A stretch of 64,000 nucleotides of DNA, taken from NCBI GenBank assembly GCA_947460595.1, contig CANHGS010000013.1:1-64000 (forward strand). Direction: 5' to 3'. Position numbers and translations under genes: made by a program. Below the pieces are notes generated by a model that did no database searches, had not been told where the DNA came from, and saw only the letters and a program-made list of their open reading frames with translations. Source of the DNA: Bacteroidota bacterium (GTDB lineage Bacteria; Bacteroidota; Bacteroidia; Chitinophagales; Chitinophagaceae). Below are positions 34,066 through 43,069 of the stretch, piece after piece; within the stretch, counting starts at the first letter, position 1; each line of letters begins with the position of its first letter.

Positions 34066-36288
34066 TTACTCCCCTGGTTTATAAGTACGCTCCGCTTGCT
34101 TAAGTACATCTTCTTTATAAAACAGTACATCCTTAAAACGCCCCTTGGTATACATTTCTGCTTGGTCCCCAAAATGAGCAGAAGCAGGATCACTAGCATT
34201 CCCACCAGCCAGCAAGGACTTGGCCACCACGCGTTTGCCAAATTCCACTGCGCAAATAAAGCTATTGCCATTATAGCCATAGCGGAGTTTGGTGCCAGAA
34301 AAAGGACGGCTCACAAAAGAAGGCAAACAACCCCAAGTAGAAGCAGCAAAACCATCCGGAATACTAGGTTTGTTGTCATCAAAAGTTTCTGTTAGGTTGC
34401 CCGTAAGACGCTGGTAGCGATTAATGCTGCCCCAAGGTTTACGCCAAGTACCAAATTTGGCTTCTAGTTCAGAGATCACCACAGAGAGGGTTTGCAAAAG
34501 ATTCTCCGGATTGCTGGTAGACAAAAACAATTCTGTCTTGGCCACTTGATTAGACTCATCACCTGGTACTATTTGCTTCATCACAGCAGGCCAAAGTTTC
34601 TGGGCCCATTCAATAGCCAAGGTAGTAGCCACAGAAGTATCGGAACTATTTCTATTCCATGCAGCAAGTAAGTCAATGGCTGCTTGCAGCGATGCAAATC
34701 TAGGAGCGCTACCATATTTTTCGTTGGCTGAAATTAGTGCGGGAATAAAGAGATCAAAAGCCGCCAAATGACTGTTGTAGGCATTTTTAATCACGTCGTC
34801 AATATTGTATTTCTCTGCTGTGCCCCAAATTTTCACAGCATTGATGCCACGGAAATTTTCACCATCCGTAGCCATATAGCGCGGATATTTTTCACGCAAA
34901 GGACTCTTTGTTCCGGCAACGGTAAAAGGAGTGCTATTGCAGTTTTGCAACCAACCATCGGTAGGATTATAGACATGGATCATTTCATCCAAACTATGCA
35001 GACCCTGCCATTCAGTGGCTTTGGTGGAACCATCAACGGGTTTGGACCAATTGAGTGCAGCGTCACGCTTAGGAATAAAATTGCCATGCCAGTAAGCAAT
35101 ATTGCCCTTGCTATCTGCAAAGACTGTATTGTTAGACGTATTGGAACGCAGTTCCATGATTTGTTTGTATTCTTCAAAACCCTTGGCCTTGGTGCGTTTC
35201 CAAGATTGAATAATGGCATTCAAGGAACGGTTATTAGAACGTACAGAAATCCACTGCCCATTGCGTTTGGCCATCACGGGGCCATGGTGGGTAAAATAAG
35301 TTTTAAAAGATTTTGACAAGATTTTTCCATTCTCTAAATACTGGATGCTGATGTTTTTCTCACCTACTTTTTTTTCTTGTTTATCATAGCTATATACATA
35401 ACCGCCATTTTTTTGTTGCACTTGTTCTTGGTATAAATCAGCCACATCGGCATAGCCCGATGTATGCATCCAGCCACAGTTTTCATTAAAGCCCTGATAG
35501 ATAAAAAACTGCCCCCAGGTAACGGCACCATAAGCGTGCAAACCTTCCTGAGATTGCATGGCTACTTCTGGTCTAAAATAAAAAGTCACGTGCGGATTAA
35601 TGTATAAGATGGCATTTCCCGATTTGGTTTTAGAAGGACCAAAGGCAAAACCATTACTACCACTGGGTAAGGGTTCTTCAAAGATTTTTGGTTGAGTAGG
35701 AATGGATGCGGTAGTATTATTCTCTCCAGAATACAATGCCTTTAACTCACCAACGGTTAGGTCTCCAACGTCAATAGCACCAATACTTCCATCGGTCCAG
35801 AGTAATTGATACCATGGTTCAAAATGAGTGAGTAGTGCCGGTTTTACTTGCGGATGTTTGTACAGATAAAAATTAATCCCATCTGCATAAGCCTGCAAAA
35901 GTTGTTTGAGCCAAACGGGACTGTTTTCAAAATCCTTTTTGGCATCAGTGCTATCAATGATCAAACGAATCAAGAGGTCATTGTATAATTCTGCGCTGCC
36001 TTTTACTTCAGAGAGTCTACCCAATTTTTCAATATAGTTCATCTCAACGCGCTTGAAATCATCCTCGCATTGTGCGTAGAGTAAACCAAATACGGTTTGC
36101 GCATCGGTCTTGCCATAAATATGGGGTACGCCAAAATGGTCTCGTACAATAGTCACTTGTGCGGCGGTGCTTTCCCATCTAGTAATTTCTTTTTGACTAG
36201 GTTGTGCCCAAATTTGATAGGGAACTACCATAATGAGTAACACGAAAAGAAAATTGTAGACAGTCTTGGTTTGATTTTGCAAATGCAT
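34066..36288 (-). CDS. Penicillin acylase family N-terminal-nucleophile hydrolase
   Basis: The protein has 740 residues with a signal peptide (VYNFLFVLLIMVVPYQIWAQ). The order alpha chain, linker, beta chain of the penicillin/acylated-homoserine-lactone acylase family is visible: VTIVRDHFGVPHIYGKTDAQTVFGLLYAQCEDDF near the N-terminus, then the beta-chain start SGSNGFAFGPSKTKSG, with S211 as the likely nucleophile exposed by self-cleavage. NPHVTFYFRPE follows where other members have NDPH. Substrates could be acyl-homoserine lactones, N-acyl peptides or aculeacin-like compounds, and the sequence does not decide. It is flanked on both sides by toxin-antitoxin-like genes. Confidence 0.9.
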   Translation of the reverse strand: MHLQNQTKTVYNFLFVLLIMVVPYQIWAQPSQKEITRWESTAAQVTIVRDHFGVPHIYGKTDAQTVFGLLYAQCEDDFKRVEMNYIEKLGRLSEVKGSAELYNDLLIRLIIDSTDAKKDFENSPVWLKQLLQAYADGINFYLYKHPQVKPALLTHFEPWYQLLWTDGSIGAIDVGDLTVGELKALYSGENNTTASIPTQPKIFEEPLPSGSNGFAFGPSKTKSGNAILYINPHVTFYFRPEVAMQSQEGLHAYGAVTWGQFFIYQGFNENCGWMHTSGYADVADLYQEQVQQKNGGYVYSYDKQEKKVGEKNISIQYLENGKILSKSFKTYFTHHGPVMAKRNGQWISVRSNNRSLNAIIQSWKRTKAKGFEEYKQIMELRSNTSNNTVFADSKGNIAYWHGNFIPKRDAALNWSKPVDGSTKATEWQGLHSLDEMIHVYNPTDGWLQNCNSTPFTVAGTKSPLREKYPRYMATDGENFRGINAVKIWGTAEKYNIDDVIKNAYNSHLAAFDLFIPALISANEKYGSAPRFASLQAAIDLLAAWNRNSSDTSVATTLAIEWAQKLWPAVMKQIVPGDESNQVAKTELFLSTSNPENLLQTLSVVISELEAKFGTWRKPWGSINRYQRLTGNLTETFDDNKPSIPDGFAASTWGCLPSFVSRPFSGTKLRYGYNGNSFICAVEFGKRVVAKSLLAGGNASDPASAHFGDQAEMYTKGRFKDVLFYKEDVLKQAERTYKPGE

Positions 36289-36379
36289 TAGTACCTATTT
36301 TTCTGAAAAATACTTCTTTTTATTAAAAAATCGATGGCAGAATGCGCCGTTCCTGTAAAAGCCATGTAATTTTAGGTTA

Positions 36380-36685
36380 ATGGAAATAGTAAAGCAAAAA
36401 CCGGTTTTTGACAAGCGGATCTTTTGGGATATAGCTTTTGAAAATCTTGACTATGATGATAAAGTCTCTTTTATCATAGAAAGGGTTTTTGAGCGCGGAG
36501 ACGTTGAAGACATAAGACAGTGTAGAAGGTATTATGGGGATGAGAGAATTAGTAAGGTGTTAACTAATGCTAAATGGTTATCCTTACAAACTATTTATTT
36601 GGCCTGTGCCTTATTTGAAAACCAGCTTACCGATTATAAATGTTACAATACAGCACAGTTAACGCCGAACTACTTTCAGTACTAA
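36380..36685 (+). CDS. DUF6922-like protein, putative antitoxin of the AbiEii partner
   Basis: The protein has 101 residues and no membrane part. It begins with KPVFDKRIFWDIAFENLDYDDKVSFIIERVFERG, has a central YYGDERISKVLTNAKWLS and ends CALFENQLTDYKCYNTAQL. This matches the DUF6922 proteins that precede AbiEii-type nucleotidyltransferase genes in Bacteroidota. It overlaps the next gene by 46 bases, which points to coupled expression, the usual order being antitoxin before toxin. The antitoxin role is inferred. The gene is clearly richer in AT than its neighbours. Confidence 0.65.
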   Translation: MEIVKQKPVFDKRIFWDIAFENLDYDDKVSFIIERVFERGDVEDIRQCRRYYGDERISKVLTNAKWLSLQTIYLACALFENQLTDYKCYNTAQLTPNYFQY

Positions 36686-37266
36686 AAGAACTGATGAAAA
36701 TTCCAGAATTTGAGAATTTTTATTTAGTTGGTGGCACTGCTTTGGCTTTAATGTATGGGCATCGTAAATCTGTGGATATTGATTTATTTTCAACCCATTC
36801 CTTTGTAAATGAAGAAATTATTCCAATACTAGAAAAGAACTTTCCAAATTTCAGTTATAGAAATTCAAATAATCCAATAGGGTTGTTTTGCATGATTGGA
36901 AATGTAAAAGTTGATTTTGTCAAGCATCATATTCATCCTTTAATTGAAACTCCAATTAATATTGATGGAATTAGGTTATTACATTCAAGAGAAATAATTG
37001 CTATGAAAGTCATGGCTATACTAAAACGTGGTGTTAAAAAAGACTTTTGGGATCTTGCTGAATTATTGAATCATTATAGTATACAAGATTGTATAGATGC
37101 CTACACTAAAAAATATCCAAGTCAACAATTAGTCATTTCTATTCCTAATGCACTTACTTATTTTGAAGAAGCGGAAGAAAGTGCGGATCCGGTAAGTTTA
37201 AAAGGACAAACATGGGAAAGCATAAAAAAAAGTATCCAACAAAAAGTGAATGCTTTTTTGAAATAA
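36640..37266 (+). CDS. AbiEii/AbiGii-type nucleotidyltransferase toxin
   Basis: The protein has 208 residues. The nucleotidyltransferase core is explicit: the GG pair at residues 31-32 within FYLVGGTALALMYGHRKSVD and the D46-x-D48 metal pair (SVDIDLF), and a later Asp in the VKVDFVKHH strand. The motif REIIAMKVMAILKRGVKKDFWDLAELL is the AbiEii K-x-x-D-x-x-D-L signature. These enzymes are toxins of type IV or related systems that modify tRNA or other targets and often act in phage defence. The 46-base overlap with the DUF6922 gene fits a two-gene module. AT-rich composition suggests horizontal origin. Confidence 0.8.
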   Translation: MLQYSTVNAELLSVLKELMKIPEFENFYLVGGTALALMYGHRKSVDIDLFSTHSFVNEEIIPILEKNFPNFSYRNSNNPIGLFCMIGNVKVDFVKHHIHPLIETPINIDGIRLLHSREIIAMKVMAILKRGVKKDFWDLAELLNHYSIQDCIDAYTKKYPSQQLVISIPNALTYFEEAEESADPVSLKGQTWESIKKSIQQKVNAFLK

Positions 37267-37281
37267 ATTTATTCGAGTTTA

Positions 37282-38499
37282 TTATTTGTTTTCGTTGGCT
37301 TTTAAAACACGAAGCAGGTTGCCTCCCAATACTTTGTTGATGTCTTTTTTGCTATAACCCCTTTCTAGCATGGCTTTGGTCAAATTTGGATAGTCTAAAA
37401 CGCCATCCAAGTCTTGGGGTTGAGAGGTAATGCCATCAAAGTCTGAGCCAATACCTACATGGTCAATACCCGCTAGTTTTACTATATAATCCATATGGTC
37501 CATCAGCGCACTCAGTGGGGGGCGATTGCTTTTTACTTCACTGGCATATTTGTCTGCTAAAACAGATAGTGCATATTCTTGAACCATGCCCTGTTTTTTT
37601 AAGGCATCCAATTCTTTTACATGGGCCAAGATAAATTTGGCTTCCTTGATTTTGAATGTGCTATCAATAAAACCAGAATAAAAATTTAGATCAATCACGC
37701 CGCCGTTTTTGGCCACTGCTTTAATTTGGTCATCTTTTAAATTTCTAAAAATAGGGCAGAGGGTATAAGCATTACTATGTGATACTATCACGGGTTTGGT
37801 AGTGGTATTAATGGCATCCCAAAAAGTTTGTTCTCCTACATGCGATAGGTCAATCATCATGCCCAATTCATTCATGCGTTGCACCACTTGTTTGCCAAAT
37901 TCAGTCAGACCCTTGTGCATGCGGGCCAAGCTATCTTTCTTGAGTGTCTCGTCCATAGCCGATGTTGCCCAAGGATTACTATTGTTCCAAGTAAGGGTCA
38001 TATAACGTGTACCGCGCGCATAAAAACGGTTTAGATTTTCTAAATCATTGTTCATCATATGTCCACCTTCTACACCAAACATGGCTGCTAGCTTTTTAGA
38101 CTTGAGCGCTGCTTTTAATTCATGTTGATTGTGTACAATGCTAATAGCGTCTGGATTGCGTTTCACCACTGCATCCAAACTATCCATTTCTCTATTGGCT
38201 AGCCCTAAAGGGTTAGGCTCATTGCCATCGCACCAAACAGAAAAAATCTGAACGTCTACTCCTGCTTTTTTAAAACGCGCCAAGTCTGAATGCGTTTTGC
38301 CCGTTAGGTCTGCATCCATGGATAATTTCTTTTCAATACAGGCAGTTAGGATATCATTGTGCGAGTCTGCAAACACCGCTTTTTGGTGAATCTTAACATA
38401 GTCCTGTTGGGCATGAATAGAGGGAATCCCAAAAAACAGGGATAAGCAGCAAGAAGTTAGGAAGTAATATTTCATATGTTTTGATATATTCTGATTCAT
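37282..38499 (-). CDS. Membrane dipeptidase (peptidase family M19), secreted
   Basis: The protein has 405 residues. A signal peptide (MKYYFLTSCCLSLFFGIPSIHAQ) starts at M9 (38475), which may be the true start. The metal-site residues of renal-dipeptidase-type enzymes are seen: DSHNDIL, GVEGGHMM, MIDLSHVGEQ, VIVSHSNA and GIGSDFDG. Family members hydrolyse dipeptides, including those with a D-residue at the second position. The ATG at 38499 directly abuts the stop of the preceding D-aminoacylase gene, so both are made from one transcript and probably act on the same type of substrate. Confidence 0.92.
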   Translation of the reverse strand: MNQNISKHMKYYFLTSCCLSLFFGIPSIHAQQDYVKIHQKAVFADSHNDILTACIEKKLSMDADLTGKTHSDLARFKKAGVDVQIFSVWCDGNEPNPLGLANREMDSLDAVVKRNPDAISIVHNQHELKAALKSKKLAAMFGVEGGHMMNNDLENLNRFYARGTRYMTLTWNNSNPWATSAMDETLKKDSLARMHKGLTEFGKQVVQRMNELGMMIDLSHVGEQTFWDAINTTTKPVIVSHSNAYTLCPIFRNLKDDQIKAVAKNGGVIDLNFYSGFIDSTFKIKEAKFILAHVKELDALKKQGMVQEYALSVLADKYASEVKSNRPPLSALMDHMDYIVKLAGIDHVGIGSDFDGITSQPQDLDGVLDYPNLTKAMLERGYSKKDINKVLGGNLLRVLKANENK

Positions 38500-40062
38500 T
38501 TAAAGTGATTTTCTTAAAACAGCTCCAGCCCTTTGGCCATTGTGCTTTCCAGCATCCAAGGTAATTACGCCATTCACCAACACATAGTCAAATCCTGTGC
38601 TGTATTGGTGAGGTTGATCATAAGTAGACAAATCTTTTACGGTAGCTGCATCAAAAATAACAATGTCTGCAGCAAAACCATCGCGCAGTAAACCACGGTC
38701 AGACAAATGGAATTTTTGAGCTGGAAGCGATGTCATTCTTCTAATGGCTTCTTCCAAAGAGATCACTTTTTCTTCACGCACATATTTACCCAATACCCTA
38801 GCATTGGTGCCATAGCCCCTAGGATGTGGGTTGCCTGATTTGTAAATACGAATGCTGGCATCACTGGCAAACATGTTAAAGGGATATTGCATAATAGTTT
38901 TCACATCTTTGTCACCCATGCCATGAAAGACCATGCTCGCGCCACCTTTCTCCATCAACTGGATTACTGTTTCAGCCTCTGCAGAAGGCTTGTGTTTGTT
39001 GCCGCGCAATAGGTTCACTTCCTCAATACTCTTGCCATTATAACTGGTATCGCGTCTGTAAGAAGCAACCACCGGGTAACTAAAATGGGACAGTTTACGC
39101 TTTTTTAATTTAGCCAACATATAGTTGACTACTTCTTTTCTAATTGCAGGGCGGGCCAGTCTGGCTTTGATACTATCTTGACCATCGGCCAATACCCAGT
39201 CTGGTAAAAGCGTGCTCAAAGAAGTACTGCTTGCGGTATATGGATACTGGTCAATAGTTACATCTAATCCTTCTTCTCTGGCTTTGATGACCATAGGAAT
39301 GGTTTGAGCACTTCTTCCCCAATTCTGTTGACCACTCAATTTAAAATGAGAAATTTCTACAGGTATCTTGGCTTCTCTTCCAATGGTCAATGCTTCTTCA
39401 ATGGCTTGGGTAACACTATCTCCTTCGTCACGCATATGACTAGCGTAAACACCATGAGCAGCTGCAGCAATTTTGGCCAAACGCACAATCTCTTCTGTTT
39501 TAGAATAGGAACCTGGTATATAGATTAAACCGGTAGAAAGCCCTACAGCCCCATCTTTCATGGCTTTTTCAACAATGGCTTCCATGGCCTGCATTTCTTT
39601 TTCGGTAGGATTTCTATTGGCAGAACCCATGACTGCTTTGCGAACATCATTGTGGCCAATCAGTGCTGCTACATTAATGCTTAGTTTGAGCGAATCAATC
39701 ATGGCAAAATAAGTTCCTAAATCCGGTCTTGATAAACCACAGTTGCCCGTGATCACAGAAGTAACGCCGTCATAAATAAAATTGTCAGCGGTTGGGTTTT
39801 TCTTTTCGTCGTCTTCAATATGGGTATGCACGTCTATAAATCCGGGTGCTACCATTCTACCTGTGGCATCAATGGTATAACCTGCTTTCCAGGCACTTAG
39901 GTTCCCAATTTTGAGAATCTTACCCTGCCCAATGGCTATATCTCCATAAAACCAAGAATTACCCGTCCCGTCAAGGATCTTGCCGTTTTTAATCAGGATT
40001 TCTGCCTGTTGGGCAGTAACCAATATGGGGCTTAAAAAAAGGAATAGCAGAAGTTTTTTCAT
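38500..40062 (-). CDS. N-acyl-D-amino-acid deacylase (amidohydrolase family), secreted
   Basis: The protein has 520 residues with a signal peptide (KKLLLFLFLSPILVTAQ). The amidohydrolase motifs appear in order: GFIDVHTHIEDD (first metal His pair), GNCGLSRPD (Cys ligand of D-aminoacylases), YASHMRDEGDSV, EISHFKLSG, FASDASI (metal Asp), and a C-terminal beta-sandwich part with LVNGVITLDAGKHNGQRAGAVLRK. The enzyme family releases the acyl group from N-acyl-D-amino acids, and related members act on D-glutamate or dihydropyrimidines. It is the first gene of a two-gene operon with an M19 dipeptidase. Confidence 0.88.
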   Translation of the reverse strand: MKKLLLFLFLSPILVTAQQAEILIKNGKILDGTGNSWFYGDIAIGQGKILKIGNLSAWKAGYTIDATGRMVAPGFIDVHTHIEDDEKKNPTADNFIYDGVTSVITGNCGLSRPDLGTYFAMIDSLKLSINVAALIGHNDVRKAVMGSANRNPTEKEMQAMEAIVEKAMKDGAVGLSTGLIYIPGSYSKTEEIVRLAKIAAAAHGVYASHMRDEGDSVTQAIEEALTIGREAKIPVEISHFKLSGQQNWGRSAQTIPMVIKAREEGLDVTIDQYPYTASSTSLSTLLPDWVLADGQDSIKARLARPAIRKEVVNYMLAKLKKRKLSHFSYPVVASYRRDTSYNGKSIEEVNLLRGNKHKPSAEAETVIQLMEKGGASMVFHGMGDKDVKTIMQYPFNMFASDASIRIYKSGNPHPRGYGTNARVLGKYVREEKVISLEEAIRRMTSLPAQKFHLSDRGLLRDGFAADIVIFDAATVKDLSTYDQPHQYSTGFDYVLVNGVITLDAGKHNGQRAGAVLRKSL

Positions 40063-40131
40063 TACGATTTAGTTGGTCTTAGAATGATCTTTGAAATTAA
40101 AGGAATTTCTGCAGTTGTCAGTTTCCCTTCC

Positions 40132-40158
40132 TTGATAGACCTTAATGCCGTACTTTTG
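40132..40158 (+). promoter_or_regulatory. prfA promoter
   Basis: TTG at 40132-40134, 16 bases, then TACTTTTG at 40151-40158, an exact TAnnTTTG box. The spacing is one base shorter than the common 17-23. The ATG lies 25 bases downstream. Confidence 0.55.
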
Positions 40159-40183
40159 CAGACTTAAAAAACAATAATAGGAT

Positions 40184-41245
40184 ATGCTGGATAAGCTAGA
40201 CGCCATCAAAGCTAGGTTTGAACAAGTGGGTATTGCACTCACCAACCCCGAGATTATTAATAATCAAAAGGAGTATGGTGCCATGAGTAAGGAATATCGT
40301 TCCCTAGAAAAGATTGTTCAGCCCTATGAGACCTACAGGCGTGTAATGGCAGATTATGAATTTGCCAAAGAAAGCCTAAATGGTTCAGATGAAGACATGC
40401 GAGAACTGGCTAAGATGGAATTGCCAGAACTAGAGTTGAAAAAGGATGAATTAGAAAAAGCCCTGACCAAACTCTTGATTCCCAAGGATCCACAAGATGA
40501 CAAGAACGCTATTTTGGAAATTAGAGCTGGAACAGGTGGTGATGAAGCCAGTTTGTTTGCTGGAGACTTATTGGGCATGTACCTGCGTTATTGCGGCAAG
40601 AAGGGTTGGAAAACCAATATAGTCACTGAAAGCGAAGGCACCGTTGGTGGCTACAAAGAAGTAGTAGTAGAAGTAACAGGCGAAGACGTATACGGTACCT
40701 TGAAATTTGAAAGTGGGGTGCACCGTGTACAACGAGTTCCCAATACAGAAACCCAAGGAAGGGTTCATACTTCAGCAGCCACAGTTGCCGTAATGCCTGA
40801 GGCAGAAGAAGTGGATTTTGAATTGAAAGAAAGTGATGTGAAAATGGAAACCGCCAGAAGTGGTGGAGCAGGTGGTCAAAACGTAAATAAGGTAGAAACC
40901 AAGGTATTCTTAACGCATATTCCTACAGGCGTGGTAGTGGTTTGTCAAACAGAGCGTTCTCAGTTGGGCAACCGTGAAAAAGCCATGACCATGTTACGTA
41001 CAAGGCTTTATGAAGAGCAGGTGCGCAAGCAAGAAGATGAGATTGCTCGTCAGCGTAAAACTTTGGTGAGTACCGGAGACAGAAGCGCCAAAATCAGAAC
41101 CTATAACTGGCCACAAGGCCGTGTAACCGATCACCGCATTGGTCTTACTTCTTATAATTTAGATGCAGTTATTGGCGGCGAGATCGAAGACTTTATTGAA
41201 GCCTTACAAATGGCAGAAAATGCCGAGAAAATGCTCAACCAATAA
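40184..41245 (+). CDS. prfA: Peptide chain release factor 1
   Basis: The protein has 353 residues, full length. RF1 ends translation at UAA and UAG. The GGQ motif that triggers peptide release is at residues 230-232 ([13 protein letters not shown]). The stop-codon-reading tripeptide of RF1 (P-x-T) is PNT at residues 186-188, within [22 protein letters not shown], which separates it from RF2 (SPF). There is no sign of the frameshift signal of RF2. Confidence 0.97.
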   Translation: MLDKLDAIKARFEQVGIALTNPEIINNQKEYGAMSKEYRSLEKIVQPYETYRRVMADYEFAKESLNGSDEDMRELAKMELPELELKKDELEKALTKLLIPKDPQDDKNAILEIRAGTGGDEASLFAGDLLGMYLRYCGKKGWKTNIVTESEGTVGGYKEVVVEVTGEDVYGTLKFESGVHRVQRVPNTETQGRVHTSAATVAVMPEAEEVDFELKESDVKMETARSGGAGGQNVNKVETKVFLTHIPTGVVVVCQTERSQLGNREKAMTMLRTRLYEEQVRKQEDEIARQRKTLVSTGDRSAKIRTYNWPQGRVTDHRIGLTSYNLDAVIGGEIEDFIEALQMAENAEKMLNQ

Positions 41246-41280
41246 GATTTTATTGTAGTTTAGATACATAAAACAATCCT

Positions 41281-41964
41281 ATGTTATCCAGATGCTTGCT
41301 TCTTGCATTAGTTTTTAGTTGCCTAGTGGCTACTGCCCAATCTCAGATTAATGTTGGGGGTGGTCAAAATTTGCAAGCGCTAAATGGTGCGCCATTGACA
41401 CCTGATAAGGTATTGGCATTACAAGGCAGTTATTTTTTTAATGATGAGTTTTTGCCAGCCATATTAGTGGACGCCAGTGGCAAAGAATACAAAGACAAGA
41501 AAATCAAATTCAACCTCAAGTCTAATATTATCTACTATACTGATTGGGATGGTAAGCTTATGCAAGCCACAACTGATATTAGAAAATTGATTATTACAGA
41601 AGCGGATAAAACCACCGTATTCGAAAATTTCTTTCCTTCTATTGATGGGCTTGACGCAGGAACTTATTATAAAGTGATCATCAACGGATCCGCTAAACTT
41701 TTGTTGAGTACCCAATTTTCAGAAGCAGAATACAAAGAGTTTAATAGTGCGGTTACCACCAAGCGCGTTGACAAAGTATACCAGTTATATGGTGCGGCCA
41801 ATGGAAATATTAAAAAATTAACCAAGGGTGAAACTGAACTACTAGAATTACTCAAAGACAAGTCTGCAGAGATAGGCGCTTTTATCAAACAGAATGGTCT
41901 TAAATGCAGAAAACAGTCTGACTATGAGACTGTTTTCAACTATTATAATGGGTTGAAAAAATAA
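41281..41964 (+). CDS. Secreted protein of unknown function
   Basis: The protein has 227 residues with a signal peptide (LLLALVFSCLVATAQ). The mature part contains an N-terminal GGGQ segment, a predicted beta-rich middle (KFNLKSNIIYYTDWDGKLMQATTDIRKLII) with a DWDGK turn, a C-terminal helical part ending CRKQSDYETVFNYYNGLKK, and no recognisable catalytic motif. I do not recognise the family. It follows prfA by 35 bases and may share its transcript. Its last ~18 codons overlap a perfect 10-bp inverted repeat, which may serve as a terminator for both strands. Confidence 0.75.
   Translation: MLSRCLLLALVFSCLVATAQSQINVGGGQNLQALNGAPLTPDKVLALQGSYFFNDEFLPAILVDASGKEYKDKKIKFNLKSNIIYYTDWDGKLMQATTDIRKLIITEADKTTVFENFFPSIDGLDAGTYYKVIINGSAKLLLSTQFSEAEYKEFNSAVTTKRVDKVYQLYGAANGNIKKLTKGETELLELLKDKSAEIGAFIKQNGLKCRKQSDYETVFNYYNGLKK
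41910..41936. terminator. Two-way hairpin inside a gene end
   Basis: AAAACAGTCT (41910-41919) and AGACTGTTTT (41927-41936) are perfect inverted copies around a 7-base loop. Read on either strand, the stem is followed by TTTT, and it lies 28-54 bases before the stop of the plus gene and just downstream of the galE stop on the minus strand. Confidence 0.65.
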
Positions 41965-41965
41965 G

Positions 41966-43006
41966 CTAGTTGTTTTTCACCATATCGGCTTCTGTTTTTA
42001 GTTTGAGTTCCCATTCCCAAGCTGTTTTCATCATCTCTTGAATGCCATATTTGATATTCCAACCAAGCTTGGTAACAGCTTTGTCATTATTGGCATAAAT
42101 GGCAATGACATCGCCCTCTCTTCTAGGGGCAATTTCATAGTTCAGTTTTACGCCACTTACTGTTTCAAATGTTTGAATGGCTTCTAAAACGGTTACACCA
42201 AGACCTGTTCCCAAATTGAAAATATCGCAAGGGCCTTCATTCTTGGCATTCTCTAAGTATTGAATAGCAAGGGTATGTGCGTGCGCTATGTCACATACAT
42301 GAATATAATCCCTGATACAGCTACCATCTCGGGTATCATAGTCATTGCCAAACACTTTCATTTTTGGCAATTTGCCAATGGCAGTTTGTGTAATGGCAGG
42401 TACTAAGTTCTGTGGTTTACCAATGGGAAGTTCTCCCAATATGGCAGTAGGGTGAGCACCTACTGGATTAAAGTATCTTAAAAGAATGGCATTGCAGGCA
42501 CCATTTTTGGTAAAATCAGTGAGCATTTCTTCACCCATTTGTTTGGTAGCACCATAGGGCGATTCTGCTTTTTTAATGGGAAACGATTCTGTTACAGGAA
42601 TACTATCTGGATTTCCATAAACGGTACAAGAAGAAGAAAATACAAAATGCGGAATACTAAATTCTTCTACACATTTTAGCAAATTGATGAGCGAAAACAA
42701 GTTGTTTTCAAAATAGAGTAGGGGAGCTACTACCGATTCTCCAACGGCTTTATAGGCTGCAAAATGTATTACGCCAGCAATATCTGTATTCTCTTGAAAG
42801 ACGGCTTGGGTCTCGTCAAAATTCTTTAAGTCTACCTTATAATTCTTAACTTTTTTTCCGGTAATTTTTTCAATACCGTTTACGCTAAACGCGGATGAAC
42901 GTGAATTATCATCAATAGAAATAACTTCATATCCATTCTCCAATAAATCAACAATAGTGTGTGATCCAATATAGCCACAACCACCAGTAACCAGTATCTT
43001 TCTCAT
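41966..43006 (-). CDS. galE: UDP-glucose 4-epimerase
   Basis: The protein has 346 residues from the ATG at 43006 (a TTG at 43027 is also open but starts before the fold). It is an extended short-chain dehydrogenase: the NAD-binding turn GGCGYIGSHT at the N-terminus, the catalytic SSSCTVYG (Ser) followed by YGATKQMGEEML (Y-x-x-x-K), and the epimerase-specific RYFNPVGAH, DYDTRDGSCIRDYIHVCDIA and NLGTG. It interconverts UDP-glucose and UDP-galactose for polysaccharide synthesis. Confidence 0.94.
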   Translation of the reverse strand: MRKILVTGGCGYIGSHTIVDLLENGYEVISIDDNSRSSAFSVNGIEKITGKKVKNYKVDLKNFDETQAVFQENTDIAGVIHFAAYKAVGESVVAPLLYFENNLFSLINLLKCVEEFSIPHFVFSSSCTVYGNPDSIPVTESFPIKKAESPYGATKQMGEEMLTDFTKNGACNAILLRYFNPVGAHPTAILGELPIGKPQNLVPAITQTAIGKLPKMKVFGNDYDTRDGSCIRDYIHVCDIAHAHTLAIQYLENAKNEGPCDIFNLGTGLGVTVLEAIQTFETVSGVKLNYEIAPRREGDVIAIYANNDKAVTKLGWNIKYGIQEMMKTAWEWELKLKTEADMVKNN

Positions 43007-43069
43007 AACAGGGAATATATAGTGCAATATAAATTGAACTATCCAATTATGAGAGAAACAGCCTGTTTA

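Noticed and set aside
34768..35316. 182-codon plus-strand frame over the penicillin acylase gene
   Set aside because: The acylase on the other strand has a full signal peptide and catalytic motifs, and this frame shows no domain of its own.
37255..37280. AT-rich palindrome AATAAATTTATT between the AbiEii gene and the dipeptidase gene
   Set aside because: It is short and AT-only in an AT-rich spacer, so it gives no support for a terminator or an operator.
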